Of a DNA stretch of 64,000 nucleotides, positions 21,005-32,559 are shown piece after piece. Position 1 is the stretch's first letter; every line of letters starts with the position of its first letter. A program made the translations under genes and the position numbers. The notes below the pieces were generated by a model. It was given only the letters and a program-made list of their open reading frames with translations, was not told the DNA's origin and ran no database searches. Source of the DNA: Lumbricus rubellus (taxonomy: Eukaryota; Annelida; Clitellata; Crassiclitellata; Lumbricidae); contig OX243825.1 of NCBI GenBank assembly GCA_945859605.1, positions 16,847,348 to 16,911,347 of the forward strand, in the 5' to 3' direction.

Positions 21005-21236
21005 CTCAAACCATGGATGCTGGATGGCGGAGTGGAAGACATGCCGGACTATCAACTGTAAGGCTGGGGTTCAAATCCCCAAGAGAGCAGAAATCTGGTT
21101 CGAGATTTCTGCTCCACCTGCACCACCTAGCCAACTTAGTGATAATGAGTACACTGACCGTACACTGTCAGTGGGAAGATGAGACGGTGAGGGAGAGGAC
21201 TGGCCACTCATCCTCGTATGCTAAGGCTAAGTAAAT
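21005..21236 (+). mobile_element. SINE family B copy
   Basis: The tRNA-like head has an A box TGGCGGAGTGG and a B box GGTTCAAATCC. It is followed by a perfect hairpin (GCAGAAATCT / AGATTTCTGC, 6-nt loop) and a body with ACACTGTCAGTGGGAAGATG. The body matches 36497-36668. Confidence 0.75.
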
Positions 21237-22049
21237 GAAGTCACTTCATAGCCATGCCTGCATCATGATGGCCAGCTTAAGAGACTACTCTCCTACATCT
21301 CTTCACCTAAAACAACCATTTCGACGGACAGCATTGGCGCTAGTGATGGACCTCATCTTGCAAGATCATATATGACACGACAGAAAGAGATGACAGAACT
21401 CAACTGAAAACCCACACTACAGTCTGTGCACATCATCTTCCATACATGAACGCATGAATCACATACATGCACGTCACACACATCTCTTCAGACCATCTTG
21501 AATGTGTCTCTAGCATATCTAAATAATCGCACAACTCGTTCTTTTTAAGAGTCGTCGGCTTTAAAAGCCTACGATGGACAATCACGGGCATACACTATAC
21601 ACTATACACAGATCTGTAGTTATCCAGGCAATAGACAAGTCCAGTGGCATAGGCACAAATTAACCCTGAAACGACCAAAGTGTAGTAAATTATATGGGGT
21701 ATCTATGTTTTCGAGGGTTAAAAGTTTCAGGCATTTACACTCAATAACAAGATGGCATCAATGAAGACTCAAAGTCACCTTGTCACATCTGCATAATTAT
21801 AGCAACACCATATGGAAAAATACACACATAATATACAGACCAGTTTCCATAGTACGAATACACACACACACACACACACGCACACACACACAAACCCCAC
21901 ATGTATACCGTTATATATAATATATATTATATATAATCTATTCTATGGAAATAAATATAAAAGGCATTTATTGTGATTAAGCCTGAAATTGCCCTGTTGA
22001 TGGCATAGTGCACCTGCATATCTAAAAGATATAATATTAACATTATATT

Positions 22050-22135
22050 CAGTATATATATATAATTATATATATATATATATGAACATGTGACTGTCTA
22101 AGCATATATATATATATATATATATATAATTTTTA
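22050..22135. repeat. (TA)n tracts
   Basis: Two TATATATA runs separated by about 30 bp. A short (CA)n run lies at 21851-21893. Confidence 0.88.
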
Positions 22136-22607
22136 GAACCTAATATAAAAGACATATGTTTGTCATTATGGTTGATATTGCGCTGTTGATGTTCCGTGCA
22201 CTTGAGTTCTTGCCATGTTGAACCCCCATTGGGTCAAAGATCTGTCAATGCTTATATTAATTATTGATCATCAGTGTGCTTTACAGTTAGATATTGTTAG
22301 CTGCATGGCATGATTATCAGGAGAATTGGGAGAGGTGGGGTGAGTGGGTGAGGGGGGGGGTGAACGTGTGGTCAGCAACTAATTCAGAATCGATGGGAGG
22401 AGTTGTTTCAATCTCAGGAATTCAGTTCCAAATGACTTACAGACATGACGTTCAAGGCCACACACAACCACAAGCACAACATATTCACAGGAGTGACAGG
22501 ACCAAACACAAAAAACATATAGGACCACACATGAAAACAATGCAACAGTATGTCAACCAAGGTATGTCATGTCATGTCATGACTAATACAGGTTGATGCA
22601 CAAATAC

Positions 22608-22905
22608 AAGACCTCACACACAAATACAGGGCACAACACAAATACAGGTATTAAACACAAACACATGTGCAACACAAACATGGACACAACACAAACACAG
22701 GCTCAACACAAACATGGGGCACAACACAAACGCAGGCACAACACAAACACAAGTACAACATATATGCAGGCATAAAACAAACATGGGCACAACACAAACA
22801 TGGGCACCACACAAACACAAGTACAACATAAATGCAGGCATTAAACAAGCATGGGCACAATCCAAACATGGGCCACAAACACAAACACAAGCACAACATG
22901 CAACA
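22608..22905. repeat. Irregular minisatellite of ACAACACAAACATGGGC type
   Basis: Units of about 15-18 bp (GGCACAACACAAACATGG and GTACAACATAAATGCAGG) alternate. The long Thr/His/Asn-rich and Cys/Val-rich frames here come only from the repeat. Confidence 0.85.
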
Positions 22906-23254
22906 TCCACAATTCAGAATCTATTTCACAACTTTCCCTAAACATACAGAATGTACGAGAAAGGCAGCAAACAATAATATATGCTCCATGACAATAAAAC
23001 GAAAGCCAAAATCTCGGAATCATGACGAAAATGTGCCATGCGCCATTGTTTAATATGAAGGAGTCACAGAACGTTAAACGCCGCTGCACAGCGCATGCAG
23101 CAGCACATATGGAAATCCATTGCATATAAATATTTACGAACAAGACAAACACGGAACGAACGGCATACAAAGCAGACCGGACATAATAACGCGAATTGGC
23201 GGCTCAAGAACATTCGCATTTAATGTGTGCCCAAAAGTCTTATACGGGGCGGCT

Positions 23255-23397
23255 CTCTCTGTCTCTGTCTGTCTGTCTGTCTGTCTCTCTGTCTGTCTCT
23301 GTCTGTCTGTCTCTGTCTGTCTGTCTCTCTGTCTGTTTGTCTGTCTCTCTCTCTGTCTCTCTGTCTGTCTGTCTCTCTCTGTCTGTCTCTCTGTCTC

Positions 23398-23431
<34 letters not shown>

Positions 23432-23485
23432 CCTCTGTCTCTGTGTCTCTGTCTCTCTCTCTGTCTCTCTCTCTCCCTCCTTTCT
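23255..23485. repeat. (TCTG)/(TC) microsatellite
   Basis: CTGTCTGT and CTCTCTCT mixture. Confidence 0.93.
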
Positions 23486-23667
23486 CGCTGGAATTGTCGG
23501 CATTAAATTGGTCTCAAGAGGTGCAAAAGTGATCGTAAAATCTCAAGCATTATAGGAAAAGAAATCTCTTATTTTTGGGCAGTTACTTCATCCTATACGG
23601 TGCAATATTATGGTGGACACAAAGCCCCTGATGTTAGCAAAACCACCAAACCCAGTTCATTAATACA

Positions 23668-23742
23668 TGGAAATTTATATAGTGCTCACCCCTTCAATGC
23701 TGCTACTCAGTAGTGCTCCCGACCCAACCTCGAATGAGGTCA
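23668..23742 (-). mobile_element. LINE 3' tail, inverted
   Basis: AATTTATATAGTGCTCACCC and CTACTCAGTAGTGCTCCCG are the inverse of the family tail. Confidence 0.72.
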
Positions 23743-23848
23743 TTGCTTAACCTCATTGCTCTTGTATACGAAGATTTATAGAAGCGCCAGTAAATGTAGC
23801 TAAATAAACATGCTCCATTGGAGGAGGAGGAGGAGAAGAGCAGTCCAT

Positions 23849-24030
23849 ACTACTCAGAGGCGCTCCCAACCGCAGTGCAGACACTGCATCGGAGTTTCAC
23901 ACCAAAGCACTGAGCAGTTGCAAGTGAAGGATATGCACAAGGTCCCTACACAGCGACTTGAGGTGAATTCAAATCTGCAACAATACGGCTGCAAGGCAAC
24001 GAACATATCCACTACACCATCGTACTCCAC
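23849..24030 (-). mobile_element. SINE family A copy, diverged subfamily, tail lost
   Basis: It shows the CGACTTGAGGTG variant of the second subfamily and a CAGATTTGAATTCACC B box region. The 3' end is cut at a (GGA)n tract. Confidence 0.82.
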
Positions 24031-24639
24031 GTAGTCTAACAATGGCACCTCCTCCTCCTCCTCTTTCTCTTCTTCTTCTTTTTCTTGCACTTATTGTCTT
24101 CTCCATTATAGACCTACAATCTGAAACTCTGTGGCCAGCATAATTACGACTAAAAAAACTATTCGATTTTTTGAGCAAGCAATTAGAAGGCAAAGTCTGC
24201 AAAATAAAACGATTTCCTATTATAACCATGTCCATCATCAATCTCATTCAGAACGACAACGACCACACTAAACGAGTAGACGCACTCCCACACGGTCTGT
24301 CCCCCCCACTCCCCTCACCCCCCCCCCCCCCTACCGCCACACATGAATCGCCCATTTCCCCTAACAGCCGACTTTTTTCATTTAATTACAGGCTGCCAGC
24401 ATATCATTTAAAAATCATTAATAATTACATAAAGATGGTCATGACGGGGTGGGGTCTGGAGTGGAGGGTGGGATCATCATCATCATCATCATCAGAGCAG
24501 CACATCCGGGCTCTTCGACCGTTCAGAGATTTACGAGTCAACTCCTCGCAGAGCACCCCCCCCCCCCAACCCACCCCTCGGCCTCCTTCGAAGCTTGGCG
24601 GCCAAACGGGGCCGTAATGAACATAAGGATAATTACTGG

Positions 24640-24880
24640 TGTCATAATTTCACAATGGACGATGGTGGTGGTGGTGGGATTCTATGCTTGGCATCGGTCC
24701 TCCTCGCCAGGCCCGACCGAGGACGGACCGACCAACGACGACGGCAGGTAGGAGGCGATAGGGCTGCAGCAACGGCGGGCGGGCGGCTGCCCTCGACCGA
24801 ATAATTCCGATACCGTGCTAAATCGGTTCCGGGGCAAAGACTGTTCCTACCACGCCTCTCAGCAGAGGCCGGGGAATCCA
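24640..24880. other. CpG-rich island-like segment in CADPS intron 1
   Basis: The DNA is GC- and CpG-rich (CGACGACGGCAGG, CGGCGGGCGGGCGG) in an otherwise AT-rich, repeat-filled intron. It could be an internal promoter or an unrelated GC-rich element; no exon was recognised. Confidence 0.35.
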
Positions 24881-24944
24881 ACCGCAACCTGAAGCTTTAA
24901 CTGAAAATCGGCCAAGATGCACATGACTGATTAATTAATTCATT

Positions 24945-25015
24945 CATTCACTAATTCATTCATTGCAAGAACTGATATAGTGCCTCTTCAAGAGACCTAC
25001 TCAGAGGCGCTCTCA
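24945..25015 (-). mobile_element. LINE 3' tail, inverted
   Basis: (ATTC)n, TGATATAGTGCCTCTTCAAG and CTACTCAGAGGCGCTCTCAG are the inverted tail. Confidence 0.75.
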
Positions 25016-25129
25016 GCCGAGCTACAGCCAACAAATTAGGATTTGAGCAACTCATAAAAAAGCAGGCAAATGATATGTGGTCTCATAGGTCAGATGACAG
25101 CTGAACTAGCTATAAGCCATGTCTTTTCA

Positions 25130-25327
25130 AATGAAGTTTTAGGACTGCACAGTGCACAACCCCATTCTTTCCCTTCCCAGCCCACATCGTAAATTACTCC
25201 TCGCCATATGGCAACGACTTTTTTAAAACTATTTTTGACTGCATAGAAGTGCTTCTATAACTGCACAAATCCATGTAGAACTGCACATTTCGTGTAGAAC
25301 GGCACGCTAAAAAAGGCCCTGCTTTAC
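25130..25327. repeat. Dispersed repeat family C, copy 2
   Basis: Shares the ordered motifs of 11235-11445, here TAGGACTGCACAG, TTTCCCTTCCCA, CAACGACTTTTT, GAAGTGCTTCTA and AAAAAAGGCCCTG. Confidence 0.65.
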
Positions 25328-25534
25328 ACGAGTCTAAGTGCATGTAAAGAATTTTAATCTGTCTTTTAGACGACTGACTGAGTGACCAATGGTCCGGTAT
25401 ACAAACAGAATTGTCTGGTGTACCGGGGCAGTTACAAATCAAAATTTCAACCCTTCCAGTTCTGACTACACCTGGCTTTGGCATCACATCATGTGGCGAA
25501 TTTAGCAGATTCCTGCCACCTCCATAAGAAAATA

Positions 25535-25755
25535 GGTTTGTATGTGCGCTTCACATAGCGCTCCTTCAAGCTCTCTACTCAGAGGCGCTCCCGACTACAG
25601 CGAGGACACTGCATCGGAGTTTCACGCCGAAGTGCTGAGCAATTGCGAGTGATGGACTTGCTCAAGGTCCCTACACGGCGACTTGAGGTGGATTCGAGCC
25701 TGCAACTCTCCGACTGCAAGGAAACGAACATGCCCACTACACCACCGTGCCCCAC
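25535..25755 (-). mobile_element. SINE family A copy, second subfamily
   Basis: Full copy with the variant CGACTTGAGGTGGATTCGAG and a CCGACTACAG block in place of the CCGAATGCAG of the main subfamily. Confidence 0.9.
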
Positions 25756-26077
25756 AGTTTGACGAGCCAAACAGTCTTGTCAGAACGGTTTCCTTTCCAG
25801 AAATAAACCTCCGAATCTAGGTCAGCAGCAGCAATATATATCTTCCCGTCAATGTTTTCGCACGGGCCTCATTTGTCGTCACACCAGTGCCCGATGAATC
25901 CCTGCTACGGCTGCCGGACAGCGAGCGATGCCACCGGCGTGTAACATTCCAACGGGGTGCCTTTAGTCTATCGATCCTACGCCGCTGAACAGTTTTGAGA
26001 CGGAGGCTACAGCAGTGGGTCCGGGACTGTCAATCAACAAATGCTTTAGGAAGAAGAAGAGGAAGAAGAGGAAGACG

Positions 26078-26267
26078 CACACACACACACACACACATAC
26101 ATACGCACGCACACACACACACACGCACGCACACATATACACACATACACACACACGCACGCACGCAAGCACACATACACACATACATACACACATACAT
26201 ACATACATACATACATACATACATACATACATACATACATACATACATACATACATACATACATACA

Positions 26268-26299
<32 letters not shown>

Positions 26300-26492
26300 C
26301 ACACATACATACATACATACATACACACATACATACATACATACATACATACATACATACATACATACATACATACATACATACATACATACATACATAC
26401 ATACATACATACATACATACATACATACATACATACATACATACATACATACACATACACACATACACACACACACACGCACGCACACACAC
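26078..26492. repeat. (CA)n-(CATA)n-(CA)n microsatellite
   Basis: The (CATA)n core is flanked by CA-rich shoulders. Confidence 0.95.
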
Positions 26493-26595
26493 AGCTAGGA
26501 GAGTTCGATAAAAGAATTACGGCACTTGCGCGATATATGATATACGATGACATAATATCTAATTCGATTTCTTCCAGGAATAGACTCTCGCACTG

Positions 26596-26672
26596 TGACT
26601 GCAGTGCCAGTCCCATGTCTGGATGAAGGGGGAGGGCGACACTAATCGTCCATGCTATGAAACAGTGTTGTC
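26596..26672 (+). repeat. Dispersed repeat family D, copy 3
   Basis: GCAGTGCCAGTCCCATGTCT, GGGGGAGGGCGACACTAATC and AAACAGTGTTG match the other copies. Confidence 0.6.
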
Positions 26673-26880
26673 AGTCAAACAGCAACAAGAAGAGCCAACG
26701 AGCAGGATTGCGATTTCTCATCTATACAACGCAGTGGGGTGGTGTGTAAGAACGGATAAACAATTTATTAAACATGTATTCCGGAAAATGAATCTCCATT
26801 GAGTTTAGCCTAAACCAGTGAGGAAGAGGAGGAGGAGAAGGTTTTCCATGTATAGTATACACTCTGCATGCCTACGTCAC

Positions 26881-27166
26881 CATAGGCGTAGGAGACGGGG
26901 GATCCAGGGGGGCAAATGCCCCCCAAATTTCGGGTTAAGTCTGGTTTCGGGCAAGCAGACCAGGAAAAATAAAAAAATCTATGTAAAATTTTCAGGCAAA
27001 TTCGATCGGACGACTAAAACAAAAAAGGTCATCAGATTTTACGGTCGGAAGAAGTAACGGGAATTTTCGGGCAAATTCGAAAGGACTAAAAAAAGTCGTC
27101 AGATTTTTCGGGCAAAGGCTCACTTTTGCCCCCCACCCCACTTTTCAAATGTCCCCTACGCCTATG
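26881..27166. mobile_element. hAT-type MITE, group 2 ends (286 bp)
   Basis: Inverted ends CATAGGCGTAGGAGAC and GTCCCCTACGCCTATG. The 8-bp target duplication is TACGTCAC / TAAGTCAC (one mismatch) at 26873-26880 and 27167-27174. The core AAAAAAGGTCATCAGATTTT occurs near 27022, with a variant copy AAAAAAAGTCGTCAGATTTT near 27090. Confidence 0.88.
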
Positions 27167-27282
27167 TAAGTCACCCATATAAGAGTCAAATGGCCAAATC
27201 TGATATCGACAATTTTACAATTATTGTCCATTATTGTCCATGCCGAACAATGTGATCTTTGTCACATTTTCACCGGAATTGA

Positions 27283-27431
27283 CATCATTATCATCATCAT
27301 CATCATCTTCTTCTTCTTTTTCTTCATCATCATCATCATCGTCATCATCATCATCTTTTTCTTCATCATCATCATCGTCATCGTCATCATCATCATCATC
27401 ACCACCACCAGCACCATCATCATCATCATCA
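27283..27431. repeat. (CAT)/(CTT) trinucleotide repeat
   Basis: CATCATCAT interrupted by CTTCTTCTT; poly-Asp/Glu, poly-Ser and poly-Ile frames are artefacts. Confidence 0.93.
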
Positions 27432-28522
27432 CAATGTCTGTCAACTGGCCACCCTGACTGTTCTTTACCAGTCAATGAATTGATAACAGCCAGTGTTCTG
27501 GGCACACTAGAGTCTGCCGCATCCAGCCATGAACCCTTCACATCAAACCCCCCACCCACACCCCACACACACCCACACACGCACTCTTTCTTGGCGTGAA
27601 GTATACTTCGGATGAACGCCTCCAGAGATGATCACAAGTGCATCGTATGCAAGAGGAGCAAAATAGGAAGAATATGGGAGATGGGTGTCGATGATCATGA
27701 AGCCACTAGAGCAGACAGCCACAGCCTTGCACTATAACACTTTGAATGTGGGAAACAATGATCACATATAAAAATAGTCATTGTTAATTGTTGCTCTTCC
27801 CTGCGACCTACATGTACCACCATCTATGCAAATACTTAAAGAGACGGAAGAGCAATGCTCAGATAAGAGGTCGTTCAATTCATATAAAGCGGGTAATGAA
27901 TAAATGCTTGTACATTGCATTTCGTGCTTCTATGCTTTGCTTAAGACTCTGTGCACAGTTTTAGTGTGAATGACTTCTATATATATATATATATCGTCTT
28001 TGGTGAAGAAAATGTCTGAATTAGTGTCGTCATAAATATTCCGTCCTCTTTCGATTGATCTTCATAGGCGCCTGTGTTTGATCCAGGGTTAAGTGGTCCA
28101 TAGTAGCCCCCCACTCCCTCTTTGCAATAGACTATCCCACGCTTCGGTAGACTGCCTAGCTTGTCATCATTTAAAAAATCAATACGCACATACGTACGAT
28201 TTTTGTTTAATACTATTGAAGGTTTTTGTTTTTCTTCTACATTTTGCGCCGTTCCGGTATTGATAATAATTATACTTGATAGCAATTAATATTATGACAT
28301 CGTCATTTAGCAGATAAACAAATAAAGTCGCATAAAAATTTTAAACATGGAATAAAACGAAAATAAATAACGAAAAAAGACGACCTTTTAAATAACAAAA
28401 AAGAATAAAAACGTTTTAAAAAACTATGCCTTCAATCATCACCCTGCCCACAATCAGGCACCCAACCTGCTGAGGGTTGAGCTGGCTTCCTGTTCCTAAA
28501 AGTTACTAAAATTTGCTGCTGC
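27432..28522. other. Intron 1, nothing recognised
   Basis: AT-rich with a short (CA)n near 27560 and (AT)n at 27978-27994. Confidence 0.5.
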
Positions 28523-28530
28523 AACTGACA

Positions 28531-28760
28531 CATAGGCGCACGAGGCGGGGATCCAGAGGGGGCAAATTGCCCCCCAAATTTCGGGGAAGTCTGGTTTTTT
28601 GGGGCAAACACAGGCCCGGGTGACTACAAAAATTGGAAAAAATTTTTCCCGCCACGAGATTTCAACCCACAAAGTCATTTATTCCGGATATATTTTTCAG
28701 GCAGAAGTTCAATCTTTGCCGCCCCCTCCCCCCACTGCTGAAATCTCCCGTACGCCTACG
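28531..28760. mobile_element. hAT-type MITE, group 2 ends (230 bp)
   Basis: Inverted ends CATAGGCGCACGAGG and CCCGTACGCCTACG. Exact 8-bp target duplication AACTGACA (28523-28530, 28761-28768). The left interior (GGGGGCAAATTGCCCCCCAA, then TTTCGGG) matches the 26881-27166 copy. The core is reduced to AAAGTCATTTATTCC. Confidence 0.88.
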
Positions 28761-29124
28761 AACTGACATATTGCCGCTCATCCATGCAGGATTCGAATCC
28801 ACGTTCAAGCAAGAGATTCAATTACTGCGTATAAATTCGGTGATCAATCAGATTATCAGACAACTCTTCCTTCTCCCGATAAATGGATTCACAATTACTG
28901 CATTCAGTGATTAAAAAAATTCAAATTCGGACGCGTTTTAGTGCCACGCTGATAAATGTATCGAGATCCACCAAATAAATGCAGCCATGCCATACACTTC
29001 CATTCTAAATGAGCAATGCTGCCAGTCAGAAATAATGAGGCTAATTATTAAAAGACATAGCTTAACTTAAATCATAATAAAAATTATCTCCATACATCCA
29101 CAGTTCATTAATTTATTCATTTGA

Positions 29125-29163
29125 ACATACTGAGAATTTATATAGCGCCTCTTCAAAGATATT
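29125..29163 (-). mobile_element. LINE 3' tail, inverted
   Basis: GAGAATTTATATAGCGCCTC then TTCAAAGATATT; cut off by the SINE at 29165. It is almost identical to 51236-51296. Confidence 0.7.
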
Positions 29164-29164
29164 G

Positions 29165-29388
29165 TGGGGAGCCGTGGTGTAGTGGTGGCGTCGTTGCCTT
29201 GGAGCCGGAAGGTTCGAGGTTCGAATCCACCTTGCCGCATAAGGACCTTGGGCAAGTCCTTCACTCATAATTGCTCAGCGCTTCGGCGTGAAACTCCGAT
29301 GCAGTGTCCGCTCTGCATTCGGGAGCGCCTCTGAGTAGTGAAAGCTTGAAGGGGCGCTATAACAAGTGCACATACAAACAAACAAACA
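29165..29388 (+). mobile_element. SINE family A copy, full length
   Basis: Full copy with tail (ACAA)n. It directly follows an inverted LINE 3' stub (29125-29163). Confidence 0.93.
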
Positions 29389-29855
29389 ATTAACATCAAC
29401 TTGAAGGTCCTCCCTGCGCCGGCCTATAAAATAACGTTAAATGGTATTTGACGAATAAATAAATCAGTTAGCAAAATAATGCACAATAAGCTGAAGGAGT
29501 CACCAATGGCAGGCCCACGCACACACGTAGAACCAACCAATGAAATTCCGGTTGACAGACCTGTGACATATAATTATATGACATGGATGGATGCTCAGAG
29601 TCTCTGGACTCACGTTCACATACACCTCCGATTCAGATAATCCACTCAACTCCCAACGAGAAAGCACTTTAAAATAATCAGAAAATAAATAAGCAAAATA
29701 TACACGATTATTAAAAAAGAGTTCTAAGCAAGGAAATAGGAACGCACGTGCAAGTATATCCTAGGTGGATCCATACATTTGGAATAGTCTTCCAGGTGAC
29801 ACGTTGATATTCTTTTCCTCCTATCAAAGTTCCCTTTTCTTCTGACCGTATTACA

Positions 29856-30096
29856 CTTTAACCTTACACTTTGACCTTACACTTTGACCTTACACTTTGA
29901 CCTTACACTTTGACCTTACACTTTGACCTTACACTTTACCTTACACTTTGATCTTACACTTTGATCTTACACTTTGACCTTACACTTTGACCTTACACTT
30001 TGATCTTACACTTTGACCTTACACTTTGACCTTACACTTTGATCTTACACTTTGACCTTACACTTTGACCTTACACTTTGACCTTACACTTTACCT
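29856..30096. repeat. 13-bp array, about 18 units, with TGACCT half-sites
   Basis: The unit is TTACACTTTGACC. Each join gives TGACCT, so half-sites recur as direct repeats 7 bp apart. Some units have TGATCT; one or two lost the GA. Confidence 0.93.
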
Positions 30097-30246
30097 TAAA
30101 CGAGCAACTGTATATATTGGTTTCCAATCATTAGAACTGCAGAAAAATACAATTTCTGCATTATACGTTTTCGTGCACAGCCTGGTTTACAAGCTGTAGC
30201 AAAACGCATGACCCAAAGACTTTCCATTCGTATTGTATTTAAAAAC

Positions 30247-30434
30247 AGGCTGCACATTACCCGGGTAATGTATTGTAATGCACATGCTGCACATTACCCA
30301 GGTAATGTATTGTAATGCACATGCTGCACATTACCCAGGTAATGTATTGTAATGCACACGCTGCACATTACCCAGGTAGTGTATTGTAATGCACACGCTG
30401 CACATTACCCAGGTAATGTATTGTAATGCACATG
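30247..30434. repeat. 37-bp array, five units, each with an 18-bp palindrome
   Basis: The unit is GCTGCACATTACCCAGGTAA followed by TGTATTGTAATGCACAT. The first unit contains the perfect palindrome ACATTACCCGGGTAATGT; the others have CA in the centre. Confidence 0.93.
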
Positions 30435-30764
30435 TAATACTCATATGATGCTTATAAGGCAGTTGGATATCACCGAGTGCCGTTGTTGCAACAAAAAAGA
30501 GGGCACTGCTTTAAAGCTTTAAAAAGCTGCAACAAAATTGCAATGCAGGAGAAAAAAAAAACTAATGTCGTCAGCAAAATGGCTGAACTACAGTAATCCA
30601 AATCGGTAAAAAACATATCAAATTGCGCAGCGTAACATAAAGAATTCATAAGAGCGCTGTTAAAAGTAATGCACAGCTCATTCGCATTTATCTTCATATG
30701 CTCATACGATGCATGTCATTGAGCTTCAAACGTTCCCAGCAGTCTATCCGTCTCCTTCTGTAGC

Positions 30765-31262
30765 TGTCTCCCTCTCTCTGTCTGGGTCTGTATATGCAAT
30801 TATGCATGTCTACATGTTTGTCTGTCAGTCTCTCTGTCTCTCTCTGTATCTCTGTCTGTATGAATGTCTGTCTCTGTGTGTGTGTTTCCCTGTGTCTGTC
30901 TCTGTCTGTCTGTCTCGCTCTCTCTGTCTGTATATGCATGTCTGCATGTTTGTCTGTCTCTCACTGTATCTCTGTCTGTATGAATGTCTATCTCTGTGTG
31001 TGTGTCCCTGTGTGTGTTTCTCTCTGTCTCTCTCTGTCTGTCTCTCTCTCTCAGTCTCTCTCTCTCTCTCAGTCTTTCTCTCCATGTCTCTCTCTCCCTC
31101 TCTGTCTGTCCGTCTGTCTGTCTCTCTCAGTCTTTCTCTCTCCCTGTCTCTCTATATCCTTCTCTGTCTGTCTGTCTCTCTCTCAGTCTCTCTCTCTCCG
31201 TCTCTCTCTCCCTCTCTGTCTGTCTGTCCGTCCCGTCTGTCTGTCTATATGATTGTCTCTCT
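30765..31262. repeat. (TCTG)/(TC) microsatellite region
   Basis: CTCTGTCTGTCT mixture of about 500 bp. Confidence 0.92.
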
Positions 31263-31657
31263 CCCCTCTGTCACCTTCATTCCGTCCTTGATCCTTACCC
31301 CCTCCCCCCCCCCCACACATCCCCCAAAACCCATTCCCTCGACGCTGCAAACGAACCCCCGGCATCAACAATGCATGGAGTAGCACGCATCGCAGCCCAG
31401 TCGCTGCAAAGAATCTGTTCATAAAACTTGTATCTGCCTCTGGCAATTCTTGCAAAGAGGACCAACGCGTTATCAGAAGCACCGTATCATCAACGCCGGT
31501 TATCTGGCATGGCGCTCATCATAAAATACACACATGCATGGGGAGGCTACAATCGCTACATTGTCTAATGACTCTGAAATCGGTGCATCATCGAAGAACG
31601 GGTTGAGGCGGAGGGATCCCCCCTGCCCCGCAAAAAATCTGACACATGATTGTACTC

Positions 31658-31708
31658 TGGCAGTGCCAGTCCCAAGCCTGGATAAAGGAGGAGGGCGACA
31701 CTAACCAT
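31658..31708 (+). repeat. Dispersed repeat family D, copy 4
   Basis: GCAGTGCCAGTCCCAAGCCT then GGAGGAGGGCGACACTAACC match the other copies. Confidence 0.6.
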
Positions 31709-31729
31709 TTTCTTAAATTTAGTTAACTT

Positions 31730-31949
31730 CTCGCAATTGCTGTAGTGCCACTTCAAGTTTTCTCTACTCGGAGGCGCTCCCGACTACAGTACAGACACTG
31801 AACCGGGGATTCATTCGGATTTTCTCGCCGAAGCGCACGAGTAATTGCGAGTGAAGGACTTGCTCAAGGTCCCTACACCACAACTTGAAATGGATTCGAA
31901 CCTCCGGCTCTAAGACAACGAGCCCACCGCTACACCACCACCATGCCCC
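31730..31949 (-). mobile_element. SINE family A copy, second subfamily (left arm of head-to-head pair)
   Basis: It reads from GGGGCATGGTGGTGGTGTAG on the minus strand; the body has the ACAACTTGAAATGG variant. Its 5' end abuts the next copy directly. Confidence 0.88.
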
Positions 31950-32150
31950 GTGGGGCGCTGTGGTGTAGTGGTGGCGTCAATGCCTTGGAGCCAGAAGGTT
32001 CGAGGTTCGAATCCACCTTGCCGCGTAAGGACCTTGGGCAAGTCCTTCACTCACAATTGCTCAGCGCTTCGGCGTGAAACTCCGATGCAGTGTCCGCTCT
32101 GCATTCGGTAGCACCTCTGAGTGGAGAGCTTGAAGAAGCGCTATAACACG
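31950..32150 (+). mobile_element. SINE family A copy (right arm of head-to-head pair)
   Basis: It begins GTGGGGCGCTGTGGTGTAG, has the B box GGTTCGAATCC, and ends at GCGCTATAACACG without an (ACAA)n tail. Confidence 0.9.
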
Positions 32151-32559
32151 CCCCACAATCATCTTTGTCATGACACAGAACTGCCAAACAGTTACAGCAA
32201 CAAGTAGATATGCCATACTGGACAGGAAATGGCAATATACTGCACCGTTATATATAGAGCCTTTTATAGGCTGTGGTGTACCATCAATGGAATTGTTGAA
32301 TCGTTTGGACGAGAGCAGCGCATTGATTGGACACGTCACTCACGTGACATAGTCATCGAAGAATGTGCAGCACGTGAAATCAATGCAAAAAATCAATCAT
32401 TGTTGGAAGCACAACATCAAGGCGTTGTTGGATCTGTCCAAAAATTCACACAGCCAACGAAATGTGTATTACTCTTGTCACATCTGAAAGAGTGTATACG
32501 TATACTGTATAGCTGCTCACAGTGCTCAGTATTAAAAAATTCTTGGCCTTGGGTCTGGG
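32151..32559 (+). other. Intron 1, short unrecognised open frames
   Basis: Two overlapping plus-strand frames (32170-32352 and from 32229) have protein-like stretches such as CTINGIVESFGREQRIDWTR, but no family is recognised and the second runs into MITE sequence. Probably not a gene. Confidence 0.35.

Noticed and set aside
30694..31085. Arg/Asp/Glu-rich minus frames as nuclear proteins
   Set aside because: They are the inverse translation of TCTG/TC repeats.
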